Source: Bacillus gobiensis (GTDB lineage: Bacteria > Bacillota > Bacilli > Bacillales > Bacillaceae). Taken from it: a DNA stretch of 64,000 nt. Positions 34,731 to 43,008 of the stretch are shown one piece after another. Location of the stretch: the NCBI RefSeq assembly GCF_001278705.1, contig NZ_CP012600.1:3225917-3289916 (forward strand). Reading direction: 5' to 3'. The notes beneath the pieces were generated by a model. That model was not told the origin of the DNA. It saw only the letters and a list, made by a program, of their open reading frames with translations, and did not search any database. A program made the position numbers and the translations under genes. The stretch's first letter is position 1, and each line of letters opens with the position of its first letter.

Positions 34731-35743
34731 GATAGCAGCACTCCTTTCTGCTCTGCCACAGCTTGTTTTTCTTCATCGAATTGTGCCTTGCTGAGCACAC
34801 AAGCAGCCCAGTGGCCGGTGCCGCGTTCAGTAAGCGCAGGATCGGTTTGAAGACAAGCGTCTCGTGCAAATGGGCAGCGGGGATGGAAATTGCAGCCATT
34901 GGGCGGATGTATCAGATTAGGCGGATTCCCCTCGATATGCAGCAACCGTTCGGAACCAGCTGCATCCAGTCTTGGAATCGAGCGCAGCAGCGACCATGTA
35001 TACGGCATGGCCGTGTCATAAAAAATATTTGCTGTACTGCCGGACTCGACGATTTTGCCTGCATACATGACGAGGATTCGATCTGACAGATTTGCCACCA
35101 CTCCGAGGTCATGGGTAATCATGATGATGGCTGTACCATATTTCTTTTGTATCTTTTTCAATAGTTCAATGATCTGTGTCTGTATCGTTACATCCAAAGC
35201 TGTTGTCGGCTCGTCCGCGATGAGCAGCTTCGGCCTGGCAGCAAGCGCAATGGCAATCAGGACACGCTGACGCATCCCGCCGGAGAATTGATGCGGGTAA
35301 TTCTGCAACTGGCGTTCCGGATCTGGAATGCCGACATCTTCCAGCAGCTCGATCGCTTTTTGGCGAGCTTCTTTTTTGGGAAGCTTTTGATGGGTCTGGA
35401 TGGCTTCCATCAGCTGTCTGCCGATTTTGAAAACAGGATTAAGGCTGGACATCGGATCCTGGAAAATCATTGCGATTTCTTTCCCGCGCAGATTGCGCAG
35501 GCGCTTTTTATCCATTGTCAGGATGTTTTCTCCTTCGAAGAGGATTTCTCCTTTTGGATAGGTTGCTGGCGGTTCCGGGTTCAGCTTTGTCAGTGAATGA
35601 GCAAGGACGCTTTTTCCGCTGCCCGATTCCCCGACAATGCCGATGGTCTGCCCAGCTTCCAGTCGGAAGGATACACCATCAACCGCTTTGACGAGGCCGG
35701 CTGGTGTATCCAGGTGGACATGCAGATCCTTTACTTCTAGCAT
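34727..35743 (-). CDS. Peptide ABC transporter ATP-binding protein (OppD/DppD-like)
   Basis: A 338-residue ATPase partner of the preceding one. Walker A GESGSGKSVLA is near residue 38, the signature FSGGMRQRVLIAIAL near 153, Walker B LLIADEPTTALDVT, and the C-terminal GCNFHPRCPFA motif of the oligopeptide group. The ATG at 35741-35743 has a GAGGAGG site; an upstream extension of 34 codons is unlikely. The two ATPases drive import of peptides through the OppB/OppC-like permeases. Confidence 0.92.
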   Translation of the reverse strand: MLEVKDLHVHLDTPAGLVKAVDGVSFRLEAGQTIGIVGESGSGKSVLAHSLTKLNPEPPATYPKGEILFEGENILTMDKKRLRNLRGKEIAMIFQDPMSSLNPVFKIGRQLMEAIQTHQKLPKKEARQKAIELLEDVGIPDPERQLQNYPHQFSGGMRQRVLIAIALAARPKLLIADEPTTALDVTIQTQIIELLKKIQKKYGTAIIMITHDLGVVANLSDRILVMYAGKIVESGSTANIFYDTAMPYTWSLLRSIPRLDAAGSERLLHIEGNPPNLIHPPNGCNFHPRCPFARDACLQTDPALTERGTGHWAACVLSKAQFDEEKQAVAEQKGVLLS

Positions 35744-35756
35744 AATGTAACCTCCT

Positions 35757-36605
35757 CTAGGCAGCTGGTGCTGTTTGTTTTGGTTTGCGTTTCCGCTTTT
35801 TCTTGATGCTATGCGGATCGAAAGCATCCCGAAGTCCATCGCCAAGTATGTTCAGCGATAAGACGGTGATGACGATTGCGATACCAGGGAAAATCGAGAA
35901 CCAGGGAGAGATCGTAATATAAATCTGTGATTCCTGCAGCATATTTCCCCAAGTTGGCGTGGATGGATTGACACCGACACCGAGAAAGCTGAGTGCAGCT
36001 TCTGCGAGTATTGCTTTGGCAAAAATGAATGTACTTTGCACAATGATAGGGGAGAGTACATTCGGCAATATATATTTGAATAAAATGACGATATTGCTAG
36101 TCCCTGTTGTCCGGGCTGCTTCAATGTATTGCGCATTATTGATTTGCAGTACGGCGGAGCGGACCACGCGCGACATGACTGGGAAGAAAGCAATCGTAAG
36201 GGCGATGACGATATTCGTGATGCTTCCGCCGAGTGCCGCTACAAGTGCCAATGCCAAAAGCAGGGCAGGAAAAGCGAGAAAGCCGTCCACAATCCGCATC
36301 AGGATAAAATCGGTTTTACGGAAATAGCCGGATACAAGACCGATCAATGTACCGATGACTGTCGCAATGATGGCTACAATGACGCCGACAGCTAAAGACA
36401 CACGGGCAGCGACGATGACACGGGCGAAAATGTCACGACCGAAATCATCGGTGCCGAACCAATGAGCGCCAGACGGTGCCAGCAGTCGCTGGTTGGCATC
36501 CATCGCCGTAGGGGAGACTGGCAGCCACCAATTGGCAGTAATGGTTGCCAGGGCAATCAATAGGAATATAGTCAATGCAATAATGTTCCTTTTCTTGGAC
36601 ATCAT
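35757..36605 (-). CDS. Peptide ABC transporter permease (OppC/DppC-like)
   Basis: A 282-residue membrane permease with an N-terminal membrane segment and five more, preceded by the FGTDDFGRDIFARVI motif typical of DppC (about residue 50) and with the EAA loop INNAQYIEAARTTGTSN (about 155). It ends in a lysine-rich tail. Part of the amidohydrolase/peptide transporter operon. Confidence 0.92.
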   Translation of the reverse strand: MMSKKRNIIALTIFLLIALATITANWWLPVSPTAMDANQRLLAPSGAHWFGTDDFGRDIFARVIVAARVSLAVGVIVAIIATVIGTLIGLVSGYFRKTDFILMRIVDGFLAFPALLLALALVAALGGSITNIVIALTIAFFPVMSRVVRSAVLQINNAQYIEAARTTGTSNIVILFKYILPNVLSPIIVQSTFIFAKAILAEAALSFLGVGVNPSTPTWGNMLQESQIYITISPWFSIFPGIAIVITVLSLNILGDGLRDAFDPHSIKKKRKRKPKQTAPAA

Positions 36606-36627
36606 CGTTTATGTACCTCCTTTGGCT

Positions 36628-37572
36628 TTAGTCATAGCGGATCCTTGGATCAAGGAATGCATACAAGAGATCGACGACGAGGTTGACGAAGACGTAGATG
36701 GCAGCGATGAACAGTACCACGCCTTGAATCACCGGATAATCCCGTCGGTGAATCGAGTCGATCAGCAGCTGTCCGATTCCTGGGATGGTGAACAGCGTTT
36801 CGATGATGACCGTCCCGCCAAGCAGCCCTGCGACAGTGGCGCCAAGGACAGTCGTTGTCGGAATGAGCGCATTGGCGAACACATGCTTCATCAATACATC
36901 ACGTTCACGGACACCTTTTGCTCGTGCCGTTTTTGTATAATCCTGATTCACGGAATCAAGCATGCTGTCCCTGAGCATCCTTGCGATGATACCAATCTCT
37001 ACAAGCGCCAGTACAAAAGCAGGCAGAAGCAAGTGATAAAGCCAGGGTCCAAAACCCTCGGCAAGCGGCATATAACCGGCAACCGGGAATATCGGGAATG
37101 TCACCCCAAATGCCAGCACGAGCAAGATGGCAAGCCAGAATTCCGGTACCGACACACCGAGCAGGGATGCGTTTGTGAATAATGGATCCAGAATCGTTTT
37201 ACGTAAAGAAACAATCAGGATCGCAATCGGAATGGAGATGATCAAAATAAAGAGCAGGGACAAGATCATCAAACTGAAAGTCGGACCAAAATTGGCAAAA
37301 ATCAGTTCCGTGACCGGCTGGGCTGAATAGACACTTGTTCCTAGGTCACCAGTGATGACTTGTTTGAGCCAGTCGAAAAATTGAATATATAGGGGCTCAT
37401 TCAGGCCAAGCTGTTCTTCCAGCTGTGCAACGGCTTCAGGGGATGCATCTTCACCAAGGATGATGAAGGCTGGATTGCCAGGTGTCAGGTGAACGAGCAG
37501 GAATACGATGATACTGACCACGAGCATGACGGGTATGACAGACAGGAGCCTGCGGATTGTATAGTGAAGCAC
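36628..37572 (-). CDS. Peptide ABC transporter permease (OppB/DppB-like)
   Basis: A 314-residue permease with six membrane segments, the opening YTIRRLLSVIPVMLVVSI, the VHLTPGNPA motif (about residue 28) and the EAA-type loop NQDYTKTARAKGVRERDVL (about 190-210). I choose the GTG at 37570-37572 because AAAGGAG lies 8 bases before it; the earlier GTG overlaps that site. Confidence 0.9.
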   Translation of the reverse strand: MLHYTIRRLLSVIPVMLVVSIIVFLLVHLTPGNPAFIILGEDASPEAVAQLEEQLGLNEPLYIQFFDWLKQVITGDLGTSVYSAQPVTELIFANFGPTFSLMILSLLFILIISIPIAILIVSLRKTILDPLFTNASLLGVSVPEFWLAILLVLAFGVTFPIFPVAGYMPLAEGFGPWLYHLLLPAFVLALVEIGIIARMLRDSMLDSVNQDYTKTARAKGVRERDVLMKHVFANALIPTTTVLGATVAGLLGGTVIIETLFTIPGIGQLLIDSIHRRDYPVIQGVVLFIAAIYVFVNLVVDLLYAFLDPRIRYD

Positions 37573-37641
37573 AAGAATCACTCCTTTATTTAGAAATGGA
37601 AGAAAACCGCCAGCGGTAACGCAGGCGATTTCCTCGGGGCA

Positions 37642-39228
37642 TTACTTGGATTTCCATGTATTCCAGAAGCGCGGACCATACCAATCTTCATAATCCTGCA
37701 GCTTGGAAGTGCGTGCATCCAAAGTGGAAAGGTTGCTTACTTTTTCAAACGGAAGCTCATCGTAGATTGTCTTATTCAGCTCAGCCAGTATTTCTTTTTG
37801 GGCAGCTTCATCTTCTGCTTCACCCCACTGTGTGACAAGCTCCTGCCAGCGTTCGCTGTTATACCAGCCGCTGCTGTTGGAATCCTGACTGACCATTCCG
37901 GCTTGGTTTGGCGAGAAGAACGGAGACCAGCCAACTACGACCATATCCCAGTTAGCAGCAACGCTCCATTTTTCCAGGTAGGTTGCCCATTCATAGGACT
38001 CAAGCTCGACATTGAAGCCTGCTGCTTCCAGCTGCTGTTCTGCAATTTCGGCGATTTTCTTATACTCTGCATGGTCATTCGAGAAGATGATTTTCACCGG
38101 CTGCCCATCATAAGAGCTGACCTCCAGCAGCTTTTTCGCCTCATCTGGATCATAAGCTTCGAAATTATCGATGTTTTGATCCGAGTAAAGAGCTGTTTGA
38201 TCGGGCGTGAACAGGGCTCCATCCAGATTATAGAATTCACTATTACCATAAGTAGCCTTGGCGATGGCCTCTTTATCAAGCGCTGCGTGAAGTGCTTCAC
38301 GGACTTTTATATCGTCAAATGGCGCTTCGGATTTATCCGGGGTGATGACGGAATATCCATTGCTTGAGATAGCTGGTTCGACATTAGGTGTGGTATCGAC
38401 TACATCATACAAATCAAGTGGGATGGACTGTACATAATCATATAGATCTGTCTTCAATCCATTGAGCATTACTTGTGGGTCTTTCACGATCTTGAAATGA
38501 ATCGTATCCAGATAAGCTGTCTTTTTACCAGTCAGACCGCCCCAGTCTTCCTCTTCGCGAGATTGATAATCTTCGAATCTGGAAAGGACGATTTCGTTGC
38601 CGCGCTTCCAGGAATCGAATTTGAATGGACCTGTACCGATCAGCTGTTCATTTTTCAGCGGCTGTTCACCCGCAGCTTCCGCGATATCGGCAGGAATGAT
38701 GACAGCAGATGCTTTCGGAGCAGCCAGATCGGTTAGCAAAGCGGTATATGGGTCTTTCAGCGTAATGACCAATGTCAAGTCATCTTTTGCTTCGACAGAA
38801 TTCACATGTGTTGCTGTGATCTTACCGACGGAAGAGACCTTAAGCCAGCGCTCGATCGATGCTTTGGCATCCTCGGCAGTTACGTCCTGGCCGTTGTGGA
38901 ATTTCAGTCCATCACGAAGGGTGATGGTGTATGTTTTCTTGTCATCGCTGACGGTATAGTCGTCAGCTAGTAAAGGACGAGCCTGGTAATCCTTATCCAG
39001 GGCGAACAAACCTTCATAGATATGCCAGCCGATTTTTCTCGCAACACTTTCGCCGGAATACATCCAATCCAGTGTGTCGGGATCCGCCGTCATGGCAACA
39101 TTCAAGTCGCCGCCTTCAACAGGTTCTCCGCCGCTTGTACCGGAGCTGCTGCTGGAATTGCCGGAGCAGCCGAATAAGGCGATGGTGGCCGCTAAGCCGA
39201 ATAGTATGAGTGCAAATTTCTTCTTCAA
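37642..39228 (-). CDS. Peptide ABC transporter substrate-binding lipoprotein
   Basis: A 528-residue family 5 extracellular solute-binding protein (OppA/DppA class). The signal peptide ends in the lipobox LFGC (cysteine near residue 21), followed by a Ser/Gly-rich linker. The family signature AMTADPDTLDWMYS and the typical RDGLKFHNGQDVTAEDAKAS are present. It follows the amidohydrolase gene by 12 bases. Its ligand is probably a peptide or an N-acylated amino acid, in view of the operon's S-box control. Confidence 0.92.
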   Translation of the reverse strand: MKKKFALILFGLAATIALFGCSGNSSSSSGTSGGEPVEGGDLNVAMTADPDTLDWMYSGESVARKIGWHIYEGLFALDKDYQARPLLADDYTVSDDKKTYTITLRDGLKFHNGQDVTAEDAKASIERWLKVSSVGKITATHVNSVEAKDDLTLVITLKDPYTALLTDLAAPKASAVIIPADIAEAAGEQPLKNEQLIGTGPFKFDSWKRGNEIVLSRFEDYQSREEEDWGGLTGKKTAYLDTIHFKIVKDPQVMLNGLKTDLYDYVQSIPLDLYDVVDTTPNVEPAISSNGYSVITPDKSEAPFDDIKVREALHAALDKEAIAKATYGNSEFYNLDGALFTPDQTALYSDQNIDNFEAYDPDEAKKLLEVSSYDGQPVKIIFSNDHAEYKKIAEIAEQQLEAAGFNVELESYEWATYLEKWSVAANWDMVVVGWSPFFSPNQAGMVSQDSNSSGWYNSERWQELVTQWGEAEDEAAQKEILAELNKTIYDELPFEKVSNLSTLDARTSKLQDYEDWYGPRFWNTWKSK

Positions 39229-39240
39229 GACATTTCCTCC

Positions 39241-40440
39241 TTAGCTTCCCAATAACGAGAATACGATTTTCGTGAATGCTTTCTCCGTGATGAGCAATGC
39301 CCGCTCATCGATGTCGAATTTCGGATGATGATGCGGATAGTGTGTGGCTGTATCCTCATTGCGGGAGCCGACTTTAAAAAAGCTGCCGGGTTTTTCCTGC
39401 AAGTAATAAGCGAAATCCTCTGCTCCCATCCCAGTTTCAAGTTCTATTACCTGTTCTTCACCGAATTGTTCAGAGAATAGCTGCTGCAAAAGAGCAGTTT
39501 CCTCTGGATGGTTATAAAGCGCAGGATAGCCGTGCAGGTAATCGATGGAATAAGTCGCACCGAAACCGCTCGTGATTCCGGAAACGATGGCTTCTATTTG
39601 CTGTCTGACCTGCTTGCGGATGTCGGCATTGAACGTCCGCACTGTGCCTTCCAATTTGGCGGTATCCGGTATGACATTGAATGCGTTACCGGACTGGAAT
39701 ACACCCAGTGTCACCACCGCAGATTCCAGTGGGCTGACTCTTCGGCTGACAATCTTCTGCAAAGCACTTACGATATCACTGCCGATGACGATTGGATCGA
39801 CAGCCTCTTGTGGTGCTGCGCCATGACCACCTTTTCCTTGGATGGTGATCGCAAATTTATCCACTGCGGCCATTTTGAATCCTTCACCGACACCGATCTT
39901 CCCGACAGGGGCAGCAGAGTTAAGATGAGCGCCATAGACATAATCGACACCGTCAAGTGCGCCATCTTCAATCATTGCCTTGGCACCGCCGGGCGGTACT
40001 TCCTCAGCAGACTGGAACAGGAAGACAACTATGCCTTTCAGGCTGTCTTTATGCTTGATCAATGCTTTGGCAGTCCCCAGCAAAGCAGCAGTATGGCCGT
40101 CATGTCCGCAAGCGTGCATCACGCCAGGTATTTTGGATCGATAGGCTGTTTCTTTCTCATCCACTATCGGCAGGGCATCGAAATCAGCTCTGAGGGCAAT
40201 CGTAGGTCCTGCCTCTTTCCCTGACAGCGATGCGACGATGCCATACCCGCCGATATCTGTCTGGATATCTTCGTAGCCGAAGCTGCGCAGCTTATCGGCG
40301 ATGAAACGGGCGGTTTTCGTCTCCTGAAAACTTAATTCAGGATGCTGATGCAGATATCGCCGCCATTTGACGACTTCTGCGAAATCATTTTCCAATTCTG
40401 TATGTACCTCCGCAAGTGTCTGCTTCATGGTCTCCATCAT
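39241..40440 (-). CDS. M20-family amidohydrolase (N-acyl amino acid / peptide hydrolase)
   Basis: A 399-residue metallo-amidohydrolase of the M20D group (hippurate hydrolase, aminoacylase and N-acetyl-diaminopimelate deacetylase relatives). Metal ligands are visible in VMHACGHDGH (about residue 105) and FQSAEEVPPGGA (about 140), and a late His in HYPHHHPKFDIDE. It is the first gene of a six-gene operon with a complete peptide ABC importer. A SAM riboswitch and terminator precede it, so the enzyme and importer should be made when SAM (methionine) is short. A role in releasing methionine or another sulfur amino acid from imported N-acyl or peptide forms is inferred. Confidence 0.9.
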   Translation of the reverse strand: MMETMKQTLAEVHTELENDFAEVVKWRRYLHQHPELSFQETKTARFIADKLRSFGYEDIQTDIGGYGIVASLSGKEAGPTIALRADFDALPIVDEKETAYRSKIPGVMHACGHDGHTAALLGTAKALIKHKDSLKGIVVFLFQSAEEVPPGGAKAMIEDGALDGVDYVYGAHLNSAAPVGKIGVGEGFKMAAVDKFAITIQGKGGHGAAPQEAVDPIVIGSDIVSALQKIVSRRVSPLESAVVTLGVFQSGNAFNVIPDTAKLEGTVRTFNADIRKQVRQQIEAIVSGITSGFGATYSIDYLHGYPALYNHPEETALLQQLFSEQFGEEQVIELETGMGAEDFAYYLQEKPGSFFKVGSRNEDTATHYPHHHPKFDIDERALLITEKAFTKIVFSLLGS

Positions 40441-40502
40441 GTAGCCTCCTGTATGTAATAATCTTGATATTTACTATGGAATTAGTCGGATTTTGCCTTT
40501 AA

Positions 40503-40540
40503 AAAAGACCCCTTCCGAATAGAAGAGGGCCTTTTTTAAG
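40503..40540 (-). terminator. Riboswitch-linked terminator before the amidohydrolase operon
   Basis: On the minus strand AAAAAAGGCCC...GGGGTCTTTTTT forms a strong hairpin that starts about a dozen bases after the end of the S-box aptamer, the standard layout of a transcription-terminating SAM-I riboswitch. Confidence 0.85.
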
Positions 40541-40551
40541 CTTCTGCTCTT

Positions 40552-40651
40552 CTTATCTTCGGTGACAAACACCTGGAATTAGCACAGTACTGCGGCTTGC
40601 AGCCTGTTGCTTTGGCTTCGCAGGGCCATTCCCTTTACCAATCTGGATAAG
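40552..40651 (-). promoter_or_regulatory. SAM-I riboswitch (S-box) of the amidohydrolase/peptide ABC operon
   Basis: The minus strand carries all S-box landmarks in order: CTTATC (P1 5' strand), AGGGAATGGCCC, GCAAC, GTGCTAATTCC and GATAAG (P1 3' strand), over 100 nucleotides. The spacing and conserved cores match the SAM-I class. SAM binding should favour the terminator at 40503-40540 and switch the operon off. Confidence 0.9.
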
Positions 40652-40846
40652 AAATATTAGTTGTAAGGATAGACCGAAAAGTTCTGGGTGTCAATCCTAT
40701 TTTTTAACTTAGAGTGCCATCAGAAACTGCTGTAGCTAAAAAATTCAACAGAAATAATTGTACTTGATAGAAAACTTTAAAAAATGACTTGACCGGATTT
40801 TCCTGTATGTAACATATCTTTAATATAAAAAATAAATAATAATTTT

Positions 40847-40946
40847 CTTATCAAGAGAGACGGAGGGACTTGGCCCTATGATGTCTCAGCAACCAGTCTG
40901 TCAAGACACGGTGCTAATTCCAAAAGGTATCCGCCTTAAAGATAAG
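40847..40946 (+). promoter_or_regulatory. SAM-I riboswitch (S-box) of the decayed metI-like gene
   Basis: The plus strand has CTTATC at 40847, AGAGAGACGGAGGGACTTGG then CCCTATGATG, GCAACC, GGTGCTAATTCC, and GATAAG at 40941-40946. This is a complete SAM-I aptamer, transcribed divergently from the one at 40552-40651 and separated from it by 195 bases. Confidence 0.92.
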
Positions 40947-40967
40947 AAGCTGATTTGGTTATGACTG

Positions 40968-41004
40968 AACCTTCTTCCTTTTTGGGGAGAAGGGTCTTTT
41001 TTTA
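40968..41004 (+). terminator. Riboswitch-linked terminator
   Basis: AACCTTCTTCC pairs with GGGAGAAGGGT around a T-rich loop and is followed by CTTTTTTT. It lies 20 bases after the second S-box. Confidence 0.8.
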
Positions 41005-41011
41005 TAGAAGG

Positions 41012-41660
41012 GTGAGAAACAATATAGGAAGTAGCTTGGAGACGACATTTGTACAGATAGGTAATCGAAGTGATGGAGTGACAGGGGCTGTCAATCCGCC
41101 GGTTTATCTTTCCACCGCCTATGTACATAGCGGAATAGGGGAATAACCGGTTATGATTATTCCAGGACGAAGAACCCGACTTGATCTGTTCTGGAGGATG
41201 GGTTCGCAAAGCTTGAAAAGGGCGATCAGGCATTTACCTGCAGCTCGGGCATGGCAGCAATCCAACTTGTATTATCACTTTTCCGATCTGGCGACTCACT
41301 GCTTGTGCCGGAGGATATATACGGAGGAACTTATCGACTGTTCGATTTCTTTTTAGAATCATTCGGAGTGACGCCGATTTACGCTCTATTTCGGACTGTG
41401 GAAGAAACAGCAGCGATGATAACGGATGGACAAAAGCGATCTTCCTGGAGACACCGACAAACCCGCTGATGCAGGAAATCGACATTGCAGCGTATGCGCA
41501 GTTGGCGAGAGCACACAAGCTATTGTTGATTGTCCGACAATACATTCCTGACACCATATTTCCAGCAGCCAATTACACAAGGGGCAGATCTGGCTGAGAT
41601 GTCGCATGCCGCCATGCCGGAGGATGAGCGGAGAAAACGCGGTATCACAGATGGTCTTTT
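41012..41660 (+). pseudogene. metI: Cystathionine gamma-synthase/lyase-type gene, multiply broken
   Basis: Pieces in different frames spell a PLP-dependent transsulfuration enzyme: LETTFVQIGNRSDGVTGAVN and PPVYLSTAYVHSGIGE (stop at 41146), then YDYSRTKNPT, LEKGDQAFTCSSGMAAIQLV, VPEDIYGGTYRLFDFF, FLETPTNPLMQEIDIAAYAQ, DNTFLTPYFQQPITQGADLA. Sequence then jumps directly to a C-terminal motif, SHAAMPEDERRKRGITDGLL, so the PLP-lysine region is deleted. At least three frameshifts are needed. The product would have formed cystathionine or homocysteine; it sits under its own S-box. metI is my best guess among metI/metC-type genes. Confidence 0.88.
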
Positions 41661-41838
41661 GCTGAAGAATTTCCTGTTCAAAGATTTTATGATATTGGAG
41701 CGATAGTCTATTATTTAAAAGCTATCCCATGGCAAATACCTGATTTTACGATAGAAAAATACAAGGATCCAAATGATTCAAACGGAAGGATACTTTGTAA
41801 AACAGCACCGTTTCATCATTCAATCAATCGCGATTTAA
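41661..41838 (+). pseudogene. Class I SAM-dependent methyltransferase, C-terminal part, frameshifted
   Basis: Translating from 41661 gives AEEFPVQRFYDIGAIVYYLK and AIPWQIPDFTIEKYKD; after a +1 shift near 41770 it continues QMIQTEGYFVKQHRFIIQ to a TAA at 41836-41838. This is the C-terminal end of the methyltransferase family whose N-terminal part lies at 32530-32972. It is joined without a gap to the wrecked metI-like gene. Confidence 0.8.
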
Positions 41839-41840
41839 GG

Positions 41841-41876
41841 AAACAGGGTCTCAAAGTATGAGACCCTGTTTTCGTA
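41841..41876 (+). terminator. Rho-independent terminator
   Basis: AAACAGGGTCTC/GAGACCCTGTTTT perfect stem right after the methyltransferase tail, followed by TTTTCG. Presumably the original methyltransferase terminator. Confidence 0.85.
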
Positions 41877-42003
41877 TAGGGGCTGGCGAACATTCTTTAA
41901 ATTTTATTTGCAATAATATGCTACACTACAAATAGTCTTATTTTTTCATAATAACGATTGGTACTTTATTGTATAAATTTCCGTTTGCAAGCAGGTGAAA
42001 GTA

Positions 42004-42900
42004 TTGGATATCAAACAGCTACAGTATTTTATCGAAGTTGCCCGTTTAAATAGCTTTACCCGCGCAGCTGACCATTTGTTTGTCACGCAGCCGGCCATTA
42101 GCAAAATGATTAAAAATTTAGAGGAAGAGCTCGGAGTTGTCCTTTTCAATCGTTCGCGGAAAAAATTAACTTTGACTGATGCCGGACGTGTTCTATATGA
42201 GCAGGCAAAAATCATTGATAAAGCCTTTCATCAATTGGAGACAGAGCTGGAAAATATTTCTCATTTAAAAAAAGGCCATATTCGAATTGGCTTGCCTCCG
42301 CTCATTAATTCTTTGTTTTTCTCAACAATTATGGGGCAATTCCATAAAGAATATCCCGGTATCACCTTCGAGTTAGTTGAAGACGGTTCAAAAAAAATTG
42401 AAGAGAATATTATAGACGACAAGCTTGATTTCGGTGTGATTGTTCTTCCGACAAATCAGGAATTATTTGATTGCCATCCTTTCATGAAGGAAGAGTTAAT
42501 GCTGATCGTCGATTCGGAACATCGATTGGCGGATAAAACGAAAATTCCGATGGCTGAACTTGAGCATGAAAACTTTGTCTTTTTTAATAAAGACTTTGCG
42601 CTACGAGATCGAATTGTTGCTGCATGCACTAAGTCAGGATTTAAACCAAGCATCATCTCGGAAAGCTCACAATGGGAATTTATTGAAGAAATGGTCGCTA
42701 GCAAATTAGGAGTCACCTTACTCCCTAAAAGCACTTGCGAATATCTTGATGAACGTGTGAAGGCAGTAAAAGTTACGGATCCGTCAATCAGCTGGGATTT
42801 AGCAATCATTTGGAAAAAAGATTATTATATTTCCTATGTCGCAAAGGAATTCCTTCAGTTCACAAAAGATCGAATTTCTTTAAAATACGATAACCATTGA
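42004..42900 (+). CDS. LysR-family transcriptional regulator
   Basis: A regulator of 298 residues with an N-terminal LysR helix-turn-helix (IKQLQYFIEVARLNSFTRAA, then VTQPAISKMIKNLEEELG; residues 3-60) and a C-terminal type 2 substrate-binding sensor. I place the start at the TTG at 42004, because AGGTG lies 6 bases upstream and LysR proteins usually open with MDIKQL-like sequence. It resembles CidR of Bacillus, but no cidAB genes are adjacent, so its target is unknown. Confidence 0.88.
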   Translation: MDIKQLQYFIEVARLNSFTRAADHLFVTQPAISKMIKNLEEELGVVLFNRSRKKLTLTDAGRVLYEQAKIIDKAFHQLETELENISHLKKGHIRIGLPPLINSLFFSTIMGQFHKEYPGITFELVEDGSKKIEENIIDDKLDFGVIVLPTNQELFDCHPFMKEELMLIVDSEHRLADKTKIPMAELEHENFVFFNKDFALRDRIVAACTKSGFKPSIISESSQWEFIEEMVASKLGVTLLPKSTCEYLDERVKAVKVTDPSISWDLAIIWKKDYYISYVAKEFLQFTKDRISLKYDNH

Positions 42901-42934
42901 GCACTCCTTCCTAATACGAAGGTGCTTTTTTTAT
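42901..42934 (+). terminator. Terminator after the LysR gene
   Basis: GCACTCCTTC and GAAGGTGC pair (with one bulge) and TTTTTTT follows. Confidence 0.8.
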
Positions 42935-43008
42935 AACCAAATAAGGGATTTTGATAGCGTTTACATAATTATTAGTTATGTTCAAGATAAATTTTAACCA
43001 TTTTACAC

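Noticed and set aside
36493..37182. Long open frame (229 codons) on the plus strand
   Set aside because: It is antisense to the OppC/OppB-like permease genes, has no ribosome site, and its composition (many Asp, His, Arg, Gln) is what antisense reading of membrane-protein genes gives.
37798..38367. 189-codon plus-strand frame
   Set aside because: Antisense to the peptide-binding lipoprotein gene.
39508..40224. 238-codon plus-strand frame
   Set aside because: Antisense shadow of the M20 amidohydrolase gene; no family resemblance.
40847..41004. T-box leader
   Set aside because: The conserved elements are those of an S-box (AGGGA, GCAACC, GTGCTAATTCC, closing GATAAG); there is no T-box AGGGTGGNACCGCG-type sequence.
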